Shown here piece after piece: positions 10,976 to 21,536 of a stretch of 64,000 bases of DNA. Below the pieces are notes generated by a model, which saw nothing but the letters and a program-made list of their open reading frames with translations, searched no databases and was not told where the DNA came from. Source of the DNA: Kalaharituber pfeilii (lineage: Eukaryota > Ascomycota > Pezizomycetes > Pezizales > Pezizaceae); assembly GCA_015179045.1 (NCBI GenBank), contig WHUZ01000041.1, positions 372,001-436,000 of the forward strand. Reading direction: 5' to 3'. Every line of letters starts with the position of its first letter. Positions within the stretch are counted from its first letter, which is position 1. The position numbers and the translations under genes were made by a program.

Positions 10976-11200
10976 AGATTCAGTCATATAATATACATGA
11001 CACTAGCTATACCAACACTAAATGCCTAGATAAACTCGCATATGGCATACACTAAATTCTGCTCAATCGCTAGTTCTCTTTTGCTATTGTTGTACAGGCA
11101 ATCAGTATCGGTTCTTTGACTGGGAGTGTTAGGTATACATATTAAAAGGGGAGTATGGTATGGCGACGCGGGAAATACCCCAAGGTTGAGGTTCGCCGGA

Positions 11201-11258
11201 GGTCCTGTCATGGCGAACAGCCGCAAGCGGGGCTATGTGAGGAAAAAAAAAAGAAAAA
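11201..11258 (+). mobile_element. Micro-retroposon, lineage 1 hairpin (58 bp)
   Basis: GGTCCTGTCATGGCGAACAG...GCGGGGCTATGTGA plus an interrupted A run. Target duplication GGTTCGCCGGA/GGTTCGCTGGA (11190-11200, 11259-11269). It is also present in copy C (37540-37601), so it predates the duplication. Confidence 0.85.
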
Positions 11259-11269
11259 GGTTCGCTGGA

Positions 11270-13549
11270 ACTGGTTTTTTTTTTTTTTTTTTTTTTTTTT
11301 ATTCACGTAACCCCGCATACAGGCTACCAGCCTATGGCAGGGACCCATATACCCGGGCCAGGTTTGGGACAACTTACTACGGAATCTACATACACACCTT
11401 GAGCACCCAGTGCCCTCCGCCCCCCGGTCCCCGGCTACCCCAGATCGAGGCAGGCAAACCAGTACTCGACCGGGTCACCTTCCACGCCTTCTTGCTTCCA
11501 GCCTCTCTCCTCTAGGTCCTCCCAGGACTGCCAGGTGACATGTGCCCCGTTTTTGTTCTTCCTCTGAGGCCGCTCCAGTTCTGTGCATCTGAACACCACA
11601 TGCTCAGCACTCCATGCCTCACCACATGTGCATTGTACCTTCTCGCCACTGACCATCCTCCTCCACATAGCTCCGCCTTTTCCAGTCCGCAGCCAAGTGT
11701 AATTTGTGAGTGCTCTCCTGCCCCACTTTACGAATTTGCCCTTCCCAAACCCTGCACGCTCCCTCTCCTCTTTTCTTTTTCGAACTAACTCTTGACGCAA
11801 CCCACCCTCAGTGGCCTGCCCATCATACCTCATGCACTTGGTCCCCTCTTTGGCCAATTCATCCGCCTTCTCATTGCCTTCTATCCCCACGTGGGCCTTG
11901 GCCCATGCCAGCTTCACTGCATCCGCCTTCCTTAGCCTCCGCCGCCTCTCTGCAATCAGCTCTATCACCCGCGCTAGGTCTGCAGTTCTTGCCTTGCCAG
12001 TTTTTCCTGCTTTCTGGACTGCACTGATAGCTGCCTGAGAGTCTGCGAGTAGTAGTACTTTTGCACTGCCATCAACTGCTTCAAGGGCACCTCTCATTCC
12101 AGAGACCTCACCGTCCCACACAGTTGCTTTTGTGCCTACCCACCGGGACCCCTCTGACTCACCTGCTACCACCTGCCTCCAGCACCATCCGCCACCAACA
12201 CCGCCTTCCTCACTGCAGCTGCCATCTGTAAAAATAGCCACCGAGTCACCCTTAGCCTCATTGATGGCCTTTTCCCATTTGGCTGGGGCGTCTTCCTTGC
12301 ACAGCTTGAGTTCAATGACCTCAATGCCTGTCTGTGGTAGGTGTACATCTCGCCCCCAGGACACTTTCCTCTCCTCATTGACCTCGAGAGTGCTGGCAAT
12401 CTTTCCAGCTACTGACTCAAACCCATCATTTTTGTCTGTAGCATAACTCAAGCTAAAGTCTCTCCAGTCCCTCCCACTCTCACCCTCTCTGTCTGGGTCT
12501 GGGGCTACCATTCCAGTGAAGCTTTCCGGCCATAAATCTCCGACTCCTGTAGGGTCCCTCACTGATCTTAGTGCATATCTTGCTTGGCCTTGATCGAGAA
12601 TCGTCGTTACACTCTCTACTCCAGCAATGGCCTCTACCTTTACTCTCGCTGCCCCTCGGACTGCACCAGTGCATTTGCGGAATGCTTGATACTGCAACTT
12701 CTCAAACTCCTCTCTCCACTGCTTCTGGCCTCTCCACCCAATTTCGGACCCCCAAAGGGCCACTGCCCTTACCATGCCTGTATAAGCCTTTCTCCATGAG
12801 ATAGGACTCATACCCCATTGAGAGTTGCCTAGCCCAGATCGCGCGCGCATGAGTTTCCTGGCTTTCTCGATCCGGCTTGTCCAGTGGAGGTCGAAATCAA
12901 GAGTGCTATCACAAATCACCCCTAGCCACTTGCACCTCTCAACATCTGCCCTTCTCTTGGCCTTCTTACCCATGACTAGGACCTCCTCCTTTGAGGTCTC
13001 CAGTGGTAGATCGTGAGCTTCAGCAACCTCCCTGACTACTCCTGCAATTCTCTCCCCAATTCTCCTCATATCCTTTCCTCCTTCCCAATCCAGAATAACA
13101 GTTCATATCATCTACAAATGAGGGCAGCTCCACTTCACAGTCTCTCACTGTTGTAGCTACCTTTGTTTCCATCTCTTCTAGAATTGGTGCCATGTATATG
13201 AGGAACACAACTGGAGATAAAGGCGAGCCCTGCGGCACACCTACATTCGATCTGCCATTGCCCCTCACCTGTCCGTCCCATTCCACCTCAAACTCTCGCT
13301 CCCGGAAGAAGGTTTCTAACTAGGACAACCATTTCTCAGCTTTAGAACCCTGTACTCGGTGCTTGACCATATCCCAACGTGTGTTCCCAAAGCCTCCCTT
13401 GACATCTTCCATAATCCACACTGCCCCACCGCCACGTGCCAGGGCTCTCTGGCTCTTCACAACTGCCCGGAATAAGGCATCAATTGCAGACCTTCCTCTC
13501 ACTCCTCCAAACTGCCCATGGTGGAATACCGTAGTCCAGCTTGTTGCAA
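11270..13549 (-). pseudogene. Lineage 1 LINE (Tad1-like), truncated and broken
   Basis: Non-LTR retrotransposon on the minus strand. The poly(A) reads as T at 11275-11300, next to a 3' hairpin with stems CCCTGC/GCGGGG and AGGCT/AGCCT. The long frame 13069-11435 holds the RT thumb (W-L-G-V-x-x-D), an RNase H domain (IFTDGSC..., WDGEVSGMRGALE, LLADSQAAI, KAHVGIEGNEKADELAKEG) and a C-terminal zinc knuckle (CTCGEAWSAEHVVFRC). Upstream fragments carry RT motifs EDVKGGFGN, GVPQGSPLSP and FVDD (13502-13020), with a stop near 13320 and a frameshift near 13075. The 5' RT part, ORF1 and endonuclease are absent. Copy C lacks the insertion (37496-37535). Confidence 0.85.
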
Positions 13550-13575
13550 GTGGTTGCCATTATGGCAAACTGGTT

Positions 13576-13661
13576 AAGCGCTTTGAGGGTTTAGACCCAG
13601 GGGCCCTGCCATGGCGAACACCCGCATGCGGGGTCACGTGACAAAAAAAACAAAAAAAAAC
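13576..13661 (+). mobile_element. Short retroposon, lineage 1 tail (86 bp)
   Basis: About 68 bases of LINE tail (..GGGTTTAGACCCAGGGGCCC..) with the hairpin and interrupted poly(A). Target duplication GCAAACTGGTT (13565-13575, 13662-13672). The copy C site near 37500 is empty. Confidence 0.85.
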
Positions 13662-13944
13662 GCAAACTGGTTTTATTGGACTCTTGTTAGAAGCTGCACT
13701 ATATGCTGTGGTTGGATAGTCCAGTTATATTTTTCGATCCTTCTGAATTCAAGTGGCCCGGCGTGATAGTGAGATAAATGGAGGAAAATAGGAATCTGCG
13801 TGTCTGAGGAGAATATCGATTGGAACAGGGAGGATAGTTGAAGAGGAGCAATCAAACTACCTACTTAGATACTAGTCGCCAAGACTTGGGGAATGCTGCA
13901 CTGATATTTGACCAACCACTTACTCTCCACTGTATGTATCTCAC

Positions 13945-14018
13945 CTGGCCCCAGTATATGGGTCCCTGTCATAGGCTAGTAGCCTATATGCAGGGTTAGG
14001 TGATTAAAAAAAAAAAAG
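13945..14018 (+). mobile_element. Short retroposon, lineage 1 tail with a perfect double stem
   Basis: ..CCCTGTCATAGGCTAGTAGC..CAGGG then GTTAGGTGATT and poly(A). The outer stem CCCTG/CAGGG and the inner stem ATAGGCT/AGCCTAT are both perfect. It is shared with copy C (37151-37228). No convincing target duplication is visible. Confidence 0.7.
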
Positions 14019-14493
14019 GAAAAGAATATAATCCTGCTCCTCTTGCTCCTCTCTATTCTAGACTAAACGGCATCTCTATCTCTCCCGTTCGTGAATAGCT
14101 TTACGGTGATAAGGTTAACGACTTATGCGAAATGAATAAGTAGTGGTGGTGGCCAGAACTCAAGGAAAGAAACTAGGGGTTAAATGAGAGGGAAAGGAAT
14201 AGGATCAAGAACAAGAGCGAAGGAAGGTACACGAGGTAGAGAGAGGCAAAGAGAGAAATGAAAAAGCAAATGAAAGCTAGGAAAGAGAAGTGCTGGACGG
14301 ATTTCACAATTGCGACGAAGGAACGGATTCATGGAGCATTAAGACAATAGGAGAATAAGAAAACGATATAGACAAAGGTGGCAGGAGTGACGAAGAGAAA
14401 TGCAAAGCATTGATGAGAGGAATCTCGCGTAGAATCAGATGCACTGAAGAAGAGGAAAGTGAACAAGAAGTCCTGGATGGGGGACTAAGGGCT
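14019..14493. other. End of copy A, no recognised gene
   Basis: Purine-rich DNA (GAAAGGAA/GAGAGA runs) matching 36350-37140 in C. It contains only short unsupported frames. C carries a hAT-like MITE here (36615-36912). Confidence 0.5.
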
Positions 14494-14585
14494 GGACCTC
14501 TCCGGGCAGGCCAGACTGGCCTGCCCGGATGCAGGGGTATCGACAGGGGACTGTAGACTAGCCTGCCCAGTTGCAGAGGTATCTA

Positions 14586-14732
14586 CAGGGGACGGCACAG
14601 GTCTTCAGATCGCATGCCAGGCTTATGCATATGCGTGAGAGGCGAGGTATGTAGACATTCCTATTGGTTTTATAGACTACATACATATACCTTGAGTGTA
14701 GTATGCGATCTGATGACCTGTGCCGTCCCCTG
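14586..14732. mobile_element. Small TA-flanked MITE (CAGGGGACGGCACAGGTC), 147 bp
   Basis: The ends CAGGGGACGGCACAGGTC..CAGATCGCAT are inverted repeats of about 30 bases with a single change. TA flanks both sides (14584-14585, 14733-14734). CAG ends with TA fit the Tc1/pogo group. No coding capacity. Confidence 0.75.
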
Positions 14733-15252
14733 TACTAGCCGAAAAAATAATATCCGGACAGGGGATAATTGCATGTTATGTGCTATGCAGCATTTGGTGT
14801 AAACTAACATATGTTCGTAGTGGATAACCAATGAGACTAGTCCAATTTCGTAGATTGTCGAATTTTATTATGTCAGATTCCGGACAGCTGACATAACGAA
14901 TTTGGGCCTATCATACAGCTGCAGAATAAACACATAACACAAGAACAAGGTAGTATATACAAGGACGGTAGGCAAAAAAGGTCCAGGTAAAAACTCAAGT
15001 ATCATTCTTAGTAACATAACAATATTCTCATAGGTGCTGAAATAACCCCCCAGAAAAGAGCAGCCATTGTGGCATACATTGAGGTATTCGTATACCAATA
15101 GCCCAAGCAAGCTTTTATCAATAAAACAATATCTACAATAATAAAGATACTGAAATCAACATGCACTGACATCATTGAGAATGCAGTTTTGAGAGCTTTA
15201 CATGCATCAGCTACAAATCTTGAAGTTGTGATAAAGTGCAGATGAGAGTACT

Positions 15253-17434
15253 GGGAGCGAGGGGGTGAGAAAGAAGCGGAGGTGGTTGGAGGAGTTTATG
15301 GGAGGCAGGGAGTTCGGAGTGTGGTGGGACGGCGAGGAGAAAGGGAGGGGCAGGTCGAACGTGGGGGTTCCGCAAGGGTCACCACTGTCACCGGTCATCT
15401 TCCTCATCTTCATGGCACCCACCATTGAGAAGATGGAGAGAAGGCTGAGGGGGGTGGCGATGGGGGCGGAGGTAGAAGTGCCATCGTATGTTGACGACCT
15501 GGCAGCAACGATCCTAGACTGGCACGGGTACTGGGATATGGGGCGGCTCAGGGAGAAAGTGAAGGTGGCGATGGCGGAGGTGGCGGAAGAAGACCAGATC
15601 CCGCTGGAGGAGTCGAAGTGGGAGATGATAACCTTCGGGGTGGGAACGAGGTGGAAGAAAGAGGGGAGATGCTAAAGTGGTTAGGGGTCATCTTCGATGA
15701 GAACTTGACCTTTGGCGCACATTGGCGAAACAGGCTGAGCCGAGCGCGGAGGCTGGTGGGGGCTCTCTCGGGACTGGGCAACCGGAACTGGGGGATGTCT
15801 CCACGCAGCTGGAGGCAAGCCTACACGGGGATGGTGAGGGCGGTTGCAATGTGGGGAAGCGAGATCGGGTGGAGGGGACAGAAGGAATGGAGGAAGGAGA
15901 TGGAGAGAGTCCAGCTGCAGGTGTTGAAGAAGGCGGCTGGAGGAGGGAGAGGAGCGGGGGTAGGAGGGGTGAGTGCGGTTTGTGGAGTGGAGGACGTGGA
16001 GACGGTCCTGGATGGCGCGCAAGCGAGGGCGATCGTCCGGGAGGTGGAGGCGCCGTCAGAGCTGGCGGAGCTTTGCACGGGCGACTTCGGAGGGAGCGAG
16101 GAGAGAGAGGAGGAGGCGAGAAACTGGAGAGACTGGGGGGTGCAGTGGGCGGTGGTCGAGAATGAGGGGTATGAAGCAGTGCTGGACCGCTGGCAAGGTC
16201 AGTGGGCGAGGTTCTCGGAGGAGGGGGAGGAGATCTCGTGGGGAGGGGGGTGTAAGAAGGTGGAGGTGGAAGTGGTGGAGAGGCGGAAAGGAGAAGTGGA
16301 GACGAGGGGGGAGTGGGAAGCCGCGATCGGGGAAGCCGGAAGAAAAAGGGCAGTCCTTTTCTCCGACGGCAGCAAGATCGAGGACAGCAAGGTGGGAGCA
16401 GGGGTGTGGGGGAGGTCGGCAGCCGTGGCGGAGGTGGTGGGGAGAACGGCGACGGTGTTCGATGGGGAGGTGAGGGGAGTGAGAAAGGCGCTGGAGAGTG
16501 TGGAGGAGGAGGTCCCTGTACTGATCTGTTTAGATTCTGAGGCTGCCGTCATGGCGATCCAGAAGGCAGGCAGGGAGGGAAAGGGGAAAACCGAGGATGT
16601 GAGGAGAGTGGTGGATGCCGTGGCGAGGAGGAAGAAGAAGGGAGGGGATGCGAAACTGATGTGGGTCAAGGCTCATATCGGAATTGCAGGGAATGAGAAG
16701 GCTGATGAGTGGGCAAAGAAGGGGACGGCGGTGGAAGGGAAAGAGGTGGCCACCGGGAGCGGGGTGCGCCAGAGGATTAAGGCGTGGAGGAAGGAGAGGA
16801 GGGAGGTGGAAGGTTTCGGGAAGGGGAAAGTAATGGAGTGGAATAGGACAGCGGTGTCCAATTTCACAGCATTGCGACTGGAGAGAGGAAGATGCAGGGT
16901 GTGGTTGAAGAGGATGGGAGCGGCGGAATCGGAGAAGTGCGGCTGCGGGGAGGCACAGACGGGGGCGCACCTAGCCTTCCAGTGCAGTCAGCAGAGGTTT
17001 CGCCCAGAAGGCTTCAGAGGATGGGGGGATGTGGAAAAGAACTGGAAAAGGGCGGCAGAGAATGGGGAGGAGTGGGATGAGTTGGAAAGTTCTTTTCCGG
17101 GATCAAGTTTTAGGAGCGCGCCGTGCGATAATTTTCGGGCCGGTTTGCGAAGGTGTGGAGGGTTTTTAGTGCGCCGCGCGGTTTACCGACCCGGGTCGGG
17201 GAAAATTCGCCGTCGGAGAAGTTTGCGAAAGTGTGGGGAAGAGGGGAGGGGGGAGAGGGGGGGATATATAGTGGGGCCTCCTTGAGGCAGAAACCGGAAG
17301 GTCCGTCCGGAGGTTTCTGGAATCAGGTGGTAGAAGTAGATAGAAAGTTCTTTGTTTGTTAAGCCTGTCTCCGGGCTTCGAGGGCTTGCCCAGGGACCCT
17401 GCCATGGCTTGGCGCTGTAAGCGGGGTTATGTGA

Positions 17435-17468
<34 letters not shown>
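15253..17468 (+). pseudogene. Lineage 1 LINE (Tad1-like), 5'-truncated, best copy
   Basis: Target duplication GATGAGAGTACT (15241-15252, 17469-17480) defines a 2.2-kb insertion. The first frame (15265-15675) has RT motifs GVPQGSPLSPVIF and YVDD. A frameshift near 15660 leads into the frame to 17285, with the RT thumb, RNase H (LFSDGSKIE, FDGEVRGVRKALE, LDSEAAV, KAHIGIAGNEKADEWAKKG) and a CGCGEAQTGAHLAFQC zinc knuckle. The 3' end (17340-17468) is the CCCTGCCATGGC...GCGGGGTTATGTGAT hairpin plus about 30 A. The endonuclease, ORF1 and the first RT motifs are missing. It is strongly GC- and purine-biased and looks young. The empty site is near 46720-46730. Confidence 0.9.
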
Positions 17469-17470
<2 letters not shown>

Positions 17471-17529
17471 TGAGAGTACTGCCACTGGAGGTAGGTCACT
17501 ACTGCTTGTTTTCACTGCTATTGCAGTGC

Positions 17530-17720
17530 TCTTCTGTAGCCTGTTCCAGAGGCTTTTCCGGAAGCTTTTGCGGAGGCTGTTCTGAGGCTGTTCCGGAGGT
17601 CGTTCCGGAGGTTGTTCCGGAGGCTACTTCGGAGGCCGTTTCGGAGGCCGTTTCGGAGGTTGTTTCGGAGGCTGTTTCGGAGGCTGTTTCGAAGGCTGTT
17701 TGAGCTCGAACAGCCTCTGG
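17530..17720 (+). repeat. 12-bp minisatellite (GTTTCGGAGGCT)
   Basis: About fifteen imperfect units of GTTYCGGAGGYT in tandem, part of the TIR element. Open frames through it read (V/A)SEAVSEVVPE repeats. Units are homogeneous locally (TTCCGGAGG first, then TTTCGGAGG). The inverse copy lies at 46435-46670. Confidence 0.8.
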
Positions 17721-18229
17721 AACAGCTCTTGGAATGGCCTTGGAAAAGCTTCTAGAAAAGCCCTGAAGAGCAGTCTTGAAATCTTAGGATCTATCAGAAT
17801 AGTAACTTCTGATCATTATAATGCCTGAACCGGTACTTATCATGGTTGCCTGCAGCACCATTTTTATATTCCTAATAGAGGACTTATATCTATTTTCCTT
17901 GTCCTGATACATAGGTATAGGACTGTTGGTGTTACAAGTCCCAAATTCATTATGTCAGCTGTCCGGATACTTCTGACATAATAAAGTTGGACACTTCCAC
18001 GAAATTTGGACTGGTCTCATAAAACATCCCACGGCCAAGCATACGAAAATATGCTAGTTTATGCCAACTACTGTATAGCGCATGATATGCATTTATCCCC
18101 TGTCTGGATACTTATTTTTTCGGCTAGTAGATACCTCTGCAACCGAGCAGGCTAGTCTACAGTCCCCTGTCCATACCCCTGCATCCGGGCAGGCCAGTCT
18201 GGCCTGCCCCGAGAGGTCCCGTGTGTGTT

Positions 18230-19595
18230 AGGGCTGTGTAGATATCGATATTCAGTGGTGCGTGCTCTTGAGGCTCGGGGAGTGAGGTAATGTTGTAGTG
18301 GGTAGATTGACGTGTGTGCATATGAGAATTCGGGGAACGTTTTTGAGTGATTTTGAAGTAGTGGGTATTGAAGGCCCTACTATTGGTATTTTAACGGCCG
18401 GCCGGACTAGGCAAGTAAGATCGCCATGGACCGGCCCGACCTGCCTAGGCCGGCCTGCTTGGTCCGGCTGGTCCAGGTGGTTTCAGGTCCATTGCCGATC
18501 ACGGCCTGGCCTGATGGTAACCCTCGCAGTCCATTGGAGGTGTAAAACACTGGTGGCTAGAGGCTGGAGCATGATGTTCTGGATCACGTAGGTATCCTCA
18601 TTTCTTGCTCCATTTCTCGTAAGACACTCCAAAGCTGTGCGGATTGGAAGGAAGGAACGTTTCAATCTCGGTCCTAGCTGCCAAGGCGAATGCTGGAGTT
18701 ACTCTCTCATGAGGAGCCGGGCCATAGGGATGGAGGAAGTTCGTCAACCTCGAGTGTAGAGTCTGCCACTACGATGTTGCCAGTTGCAACGTCATCGTCT
18801 GCCAATAGGTGCGGAGGAAAAGATGGCCGGGAGGGCTACAGGCCTCCGGCCAGGGAAGGGGGACGAACAGGATTCGTTGGTGGAAAGAATGTTATGGCGG
18901 AATGGTGATGATGGCGGCATAATTTGTTGTAGCATCATCATGTTCTGCCAGCTCAATGCCGTTACGAGCCTCAGTGCTCTGTCGTCAGGTGGTTTCTCCC
19001 GCAAGCAGAGCTTGGTTCTGCTGCCAGCGATCATCTCTGCCACTTCTACTCCGTCCATTTCTGCTATCTTATATATCCTACCGTCACTTGTGCAATAAAA
19101 GCTCCTAGGACCACAGTGGACTGTGGATGTGGCTTTGCGGGAGTGATGCGGGTAGAGGGCCATATAGAGGATGACATAGAGACACTGGAAATGATTGCCA
19201 TTGGATAGTATCAGGGAGTCAGGGGGAAACTAGAAGGAGAATCAATAGGCAAAGACAGATGACAATGTTCAGTAGGGATAGAAATTCCTTGGCAAAGTAC
19301 CGAGAAAGACTCCGGAGGTGCATATTGCAGCTCCGTTTTCGAGTACTGTAGAGCTTATTGGAAATGGTATAATTTAACGTAAAAGTCTTTGTCTTTGCAC
19401 CTCGTTCTATCTTCCTTTTCTGCACCTCTTTCTCTGCGTCATGTCCTGTAGATATTTCTACTATGATATGAGTGGTCACCTGACAGCCACGTGACTTCCT
19501 GATTCTATTCCTGATTTGGCAATATCTATACTCGCTTTCGTTCGTCGCCCTTAAGTATAATTACATGCCCGACTTCCCTCCTGTAGGTTTTGAAG
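18230..19595. other. First part of the segmental unit, copy B
   Basis: GC-rich DNA including GGCCGGCC-type motifs (18390-18480). It is matched inverted at 53330-54975 and is absent from A, which is cut by the window edge. One possible gene is listed separately (18792-19163). Confidence 0.5.
18792..19163 (-). CDS. Hypothetical 123-residue protein, copy B
   Basis: This open frame is preserved at the same length in copy C (53739-54110, plus) with about seven amino-acid changes. The middle (..YKIAEMDGVEVAEMIAGS..REKPPDDRALRLVTALSWQN..) looks protein-like. I recognise no domain or signal peptide. As most visible changes alter an amino acid, there is no sign of purifying selection, so it may be chance. 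Confidence 0.3.
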   Translation of the reverse strand: MALYPHHSRKATSTVHCGPRSFYCTSDGRIYKIAEMDGVEVAEMIAGSRTKLCLREKPPDDRALRLVTALSWQNMMMLQQIMPPSSPFRHNILSTNESCSSPFPGRRPVALPAIFSSAPIGRR

Positions 19596-19907
19596 TCAAT
19601 TGGATTGAACAAGCGTCCTACGTTCTTAACTCAACAGTACTTGTTTCCCATTTCACAGTGTATTGAGTTTTTCAAAAATATATAATTCTTGTACATACAC
19701 GACAAAAATCTCCACCCACACGTACACAACCTTAGGCATTGCTCTAAGTTATCATCCAACAAAGGATTTGAAGAACTTTAATGCCTAGGGTGATTTTAAT
19801 GAATATATTTATCGTCTGTTTCACAACACTACCCTTTGATATCCCGCACTACATACATCGTGGTACCGCATGCTTTCGCTGGACTAACAGCAGCTTACAC
19901 AAGCGGA

Positions 19908-20098
19908 AATTTTTTTTTTTTTTAAATCACATAACCCCGCTTGTAGCACGTGGCCATGGCAGGGTCCCTGGGCAAGCCCTCGAAGCCCGGAGACAGGCTT
20001 AACAAACAAAGAAATTTCTATCTACTTCTACCACCTGATTCCAGAAACCTCCGGACAGACCTTCCGGTTTCTGCCTCAGGGAGGCTCCACTATCAATC
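19908..20098 (-). mobile_element. 5'-truncated lineage 1 LINE fragment (about 190 bp)
   Basis: T run, then ATCACATAACCCCGCTTGTA and the tail of the 15253-17468 family. The flanking CAAGCGGA (19900-19907, 20098-20105) is the likely target duplication; copy A is uninterrupted near 290-300. It lands at the 3' end of the secreted-protein gene and supplies that copy's last codons. Confidence 0.8.
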
Positions 20099-20759
20099 AA
20101 GCGGATAGCAGCGGAAGTACTCGACCTTATCATTTATCTCACTCCAACAGTTTCCTGGTTTGGTGAAAATTTGGTGATGGTTTGAACTGGTTATGGGAAG
20201 AGTTATGGTCAGCTAATCAACATAGGAAATATGACACACTAGATACCAATGCTTCCTCTCCGAATACTTACAAGGAAAAAAAAATACACTTTATGCCTCG
20301 ATCGGGAGCAACCGAGCTGATTCGAGTCTGCCAATACGGATCTGGATATATGCGTACGCATCCAGGATATGCACCCCAATAGCATGGCCCAGCAAAATTT
20401 GCATCTATGCGTACAGAAGACGACAAAAGCGTCAGTGGTCTGCCACTTATTCATAAAAATGAAGAAGGATCTGTTTCAATCAACTTACGTTCACACAGGT
20501 AAGCTCCCATCTTCTTACTGCAAATATCAAGTTCTCGTTTATCCAGTTTCACCTTTCCGGATGATTCTGCTTCAGCAACCATCTTTTGGAGCTCCTCATA
20601 TGAAGCTGGTCCGAGGACGACGATGTCCTCTGCAGGCATACCTTCCGCTTGGAACGGATGCGGTGTAGCAGGTGTAGACTCTGCAGGGGCGGGGGCAGCC
20701 AATGCTGCTTGAAATCTTGCGACGACAACGGCAACGAGTGAGAATTTGATAAGGTGCAT
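20093..20759 (-). CDS. Secreted beta/gamma-crystallin-like preproprotein, copy B
   Basis: Exons 20759-20489, 20404-20272 and 20186-20093 give 165 residues. The plan is the same as copy A: signal peptide, propeptide to LDKR (residues 72-75), then a seven-cysteine mature domain. Differences include a changed mature N-terminus (ELDICSKKMGAYLC), APD for GPD and a different C-terminus. The last codons lie in LINE-derived sequence: the insertion at 19908-20098 replaced the end of the gene and provides a new in-frame stop. All introns and frames remain intact, so this copy may still be expressed, with a 3' UTR made of LINE. Confidence 0.7.
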
Positions 20760-20917
20760 TATGATAGAGGCAGTGGCGTTCGACAGGGACTTTTTGCAGG
20801 ACTGAGCAAGATATTGAAGGGTAAAGATCCGTATTCCACTAGGCTGTGGACGGTTTAAATGTTGACTCTAGATGCGGCGATCCAGGCTTCATTTATACTT
20901 TTTCACATTGATTGACT

Positions 20918-21521
20918 GATTTTTTTTTTTTTTTTTTTTTTTTTTATATCATTGGAGATTTTGCTGGCACCAGGGACACTCCCAGGGAGCCATCAGGGAT
21001 AGCTGCGCCACGCGCTAGAAAATCATACGGACGAAATCTTCACCCTGAGCCTGGACATTTGGGTCTGGATCCCTGGAAACCACCTCTGTTTGACCCCCAT
21101 CTATCTTCACCAATTTTTGTCGAAATTTCATTCTGAAAGCAGGTATTGATTCAACGACCTAATTCATGTGAACAACCAAAAACCCGGGAATGTTGGAGAA
21201 TATTGAGTCATGATCTATGCAATTGAAAGGGACTGAATATTTCTATGGGATCTAAGCTAACATGAAAGCCTGCATAACGTGCATCTACGCCAGTAGTCTC
21301 ATGCCAAGTCCAATACTTGCACCTGTCTAGTACCATCACTTACTAATAAACAACGGAAAAATCTACAAGTATCCCTGACGAAGCAAAATCTCAATTGCAC
21401 TTTTTCCCAGGCTCAGGGTTGTGCCACACGCTAAAAGACTTTCATCTTTGATGCATCCCTGGGTAGCAAAATCTCCCATTACTCGCATGCCGCCCTATGG
21501 GCTATGGCGAGGTTGATTTTC
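20918..21521 (-). mobile_element. Poly(T)-headed retroelement insertion (family D), copy B
   Basis: The same insertion as 1090-1750, with small internal deletions. The right end again holds the lineage 2 hairpin (TTACTCGCATGCCGCCC..) without its own poly(A), shortly before the target-site copy CTGAATAC. Being shared by A and B, it predates their separation. Confidence 0.6.
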
Positions 21522-21536
21522 TGAATACCGGTCTCC

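Larger units (their letters stand above)
1..14490 (+). repeat. Segmental repeat, copy A
   Basis: Direct comparison shows that this stretch matches copy C (36346-53330) in inverted order along its whole length, and that 1-4760 also matches 19596-24760 in the same orientation. It starts before the window and ends at about 14490, where the nested TIR elements begin. It carries the secreted-protein gene and the CFEM gene. Differences from C are mainly discrete transposon insertions and scattered point changes. Boundaries were read by eye, so they are good to about 20 bases. Confidence 0.85.
14735..18127. mobile_element. TA-flanked TIR element (CTAGCCGAAAAAATA), holding a LINE
   Basis: The ends CTAGCCGAAAAAATA..ATCCGGACAGGGGATAA are inverted at the right end; TA flanks both. 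Without the LINE (15253-17468) it is about 1.2 kb, like the copy at 46010-47259. The interior holds a hydrophobic 80-codon frame (15110-14868, minus) whose counterpart in the other copy is also open in part, and the GGAGGCTGTT minisatellite. I see no transposase. Confidence 0.75.
14494..18219. mobile_element. Outer TIR element at the A/B junction, with nested elements
   Basis: About 95 bases at the left end (GGACCTCTCCGGGCAGGCCA..) are repeated in inverse at the right end (18127-18219). Each end also contains the palindrome GGCAGGCCAGACTGGCCTGCC (21 bases, with A/T changes). Removing the elements nested inside leaves little more than the two ends. No target duplication could be identified because A and B DNA flank it. 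Confidence 0.65.

Noticed and set aside
11540..12446. Plus-strand Pro/His-rich frames at 11540-12446
   Set aside because: Antisense of the LINE at 11270-13549, with no independent motif.
15681..16970. Minus-strand frames of over 100 codons across 15681-16970
   Set aside because: Shadows of the purine-biased LINE on the plus strand.
18380..18480. GGCCGGCC/GGTCCGGC cluster as a regulatory site
   Set aside because: Repeated short GC words are shared with copy C, but nothing ties them to a promoter; both adjoining frames are doubtful.
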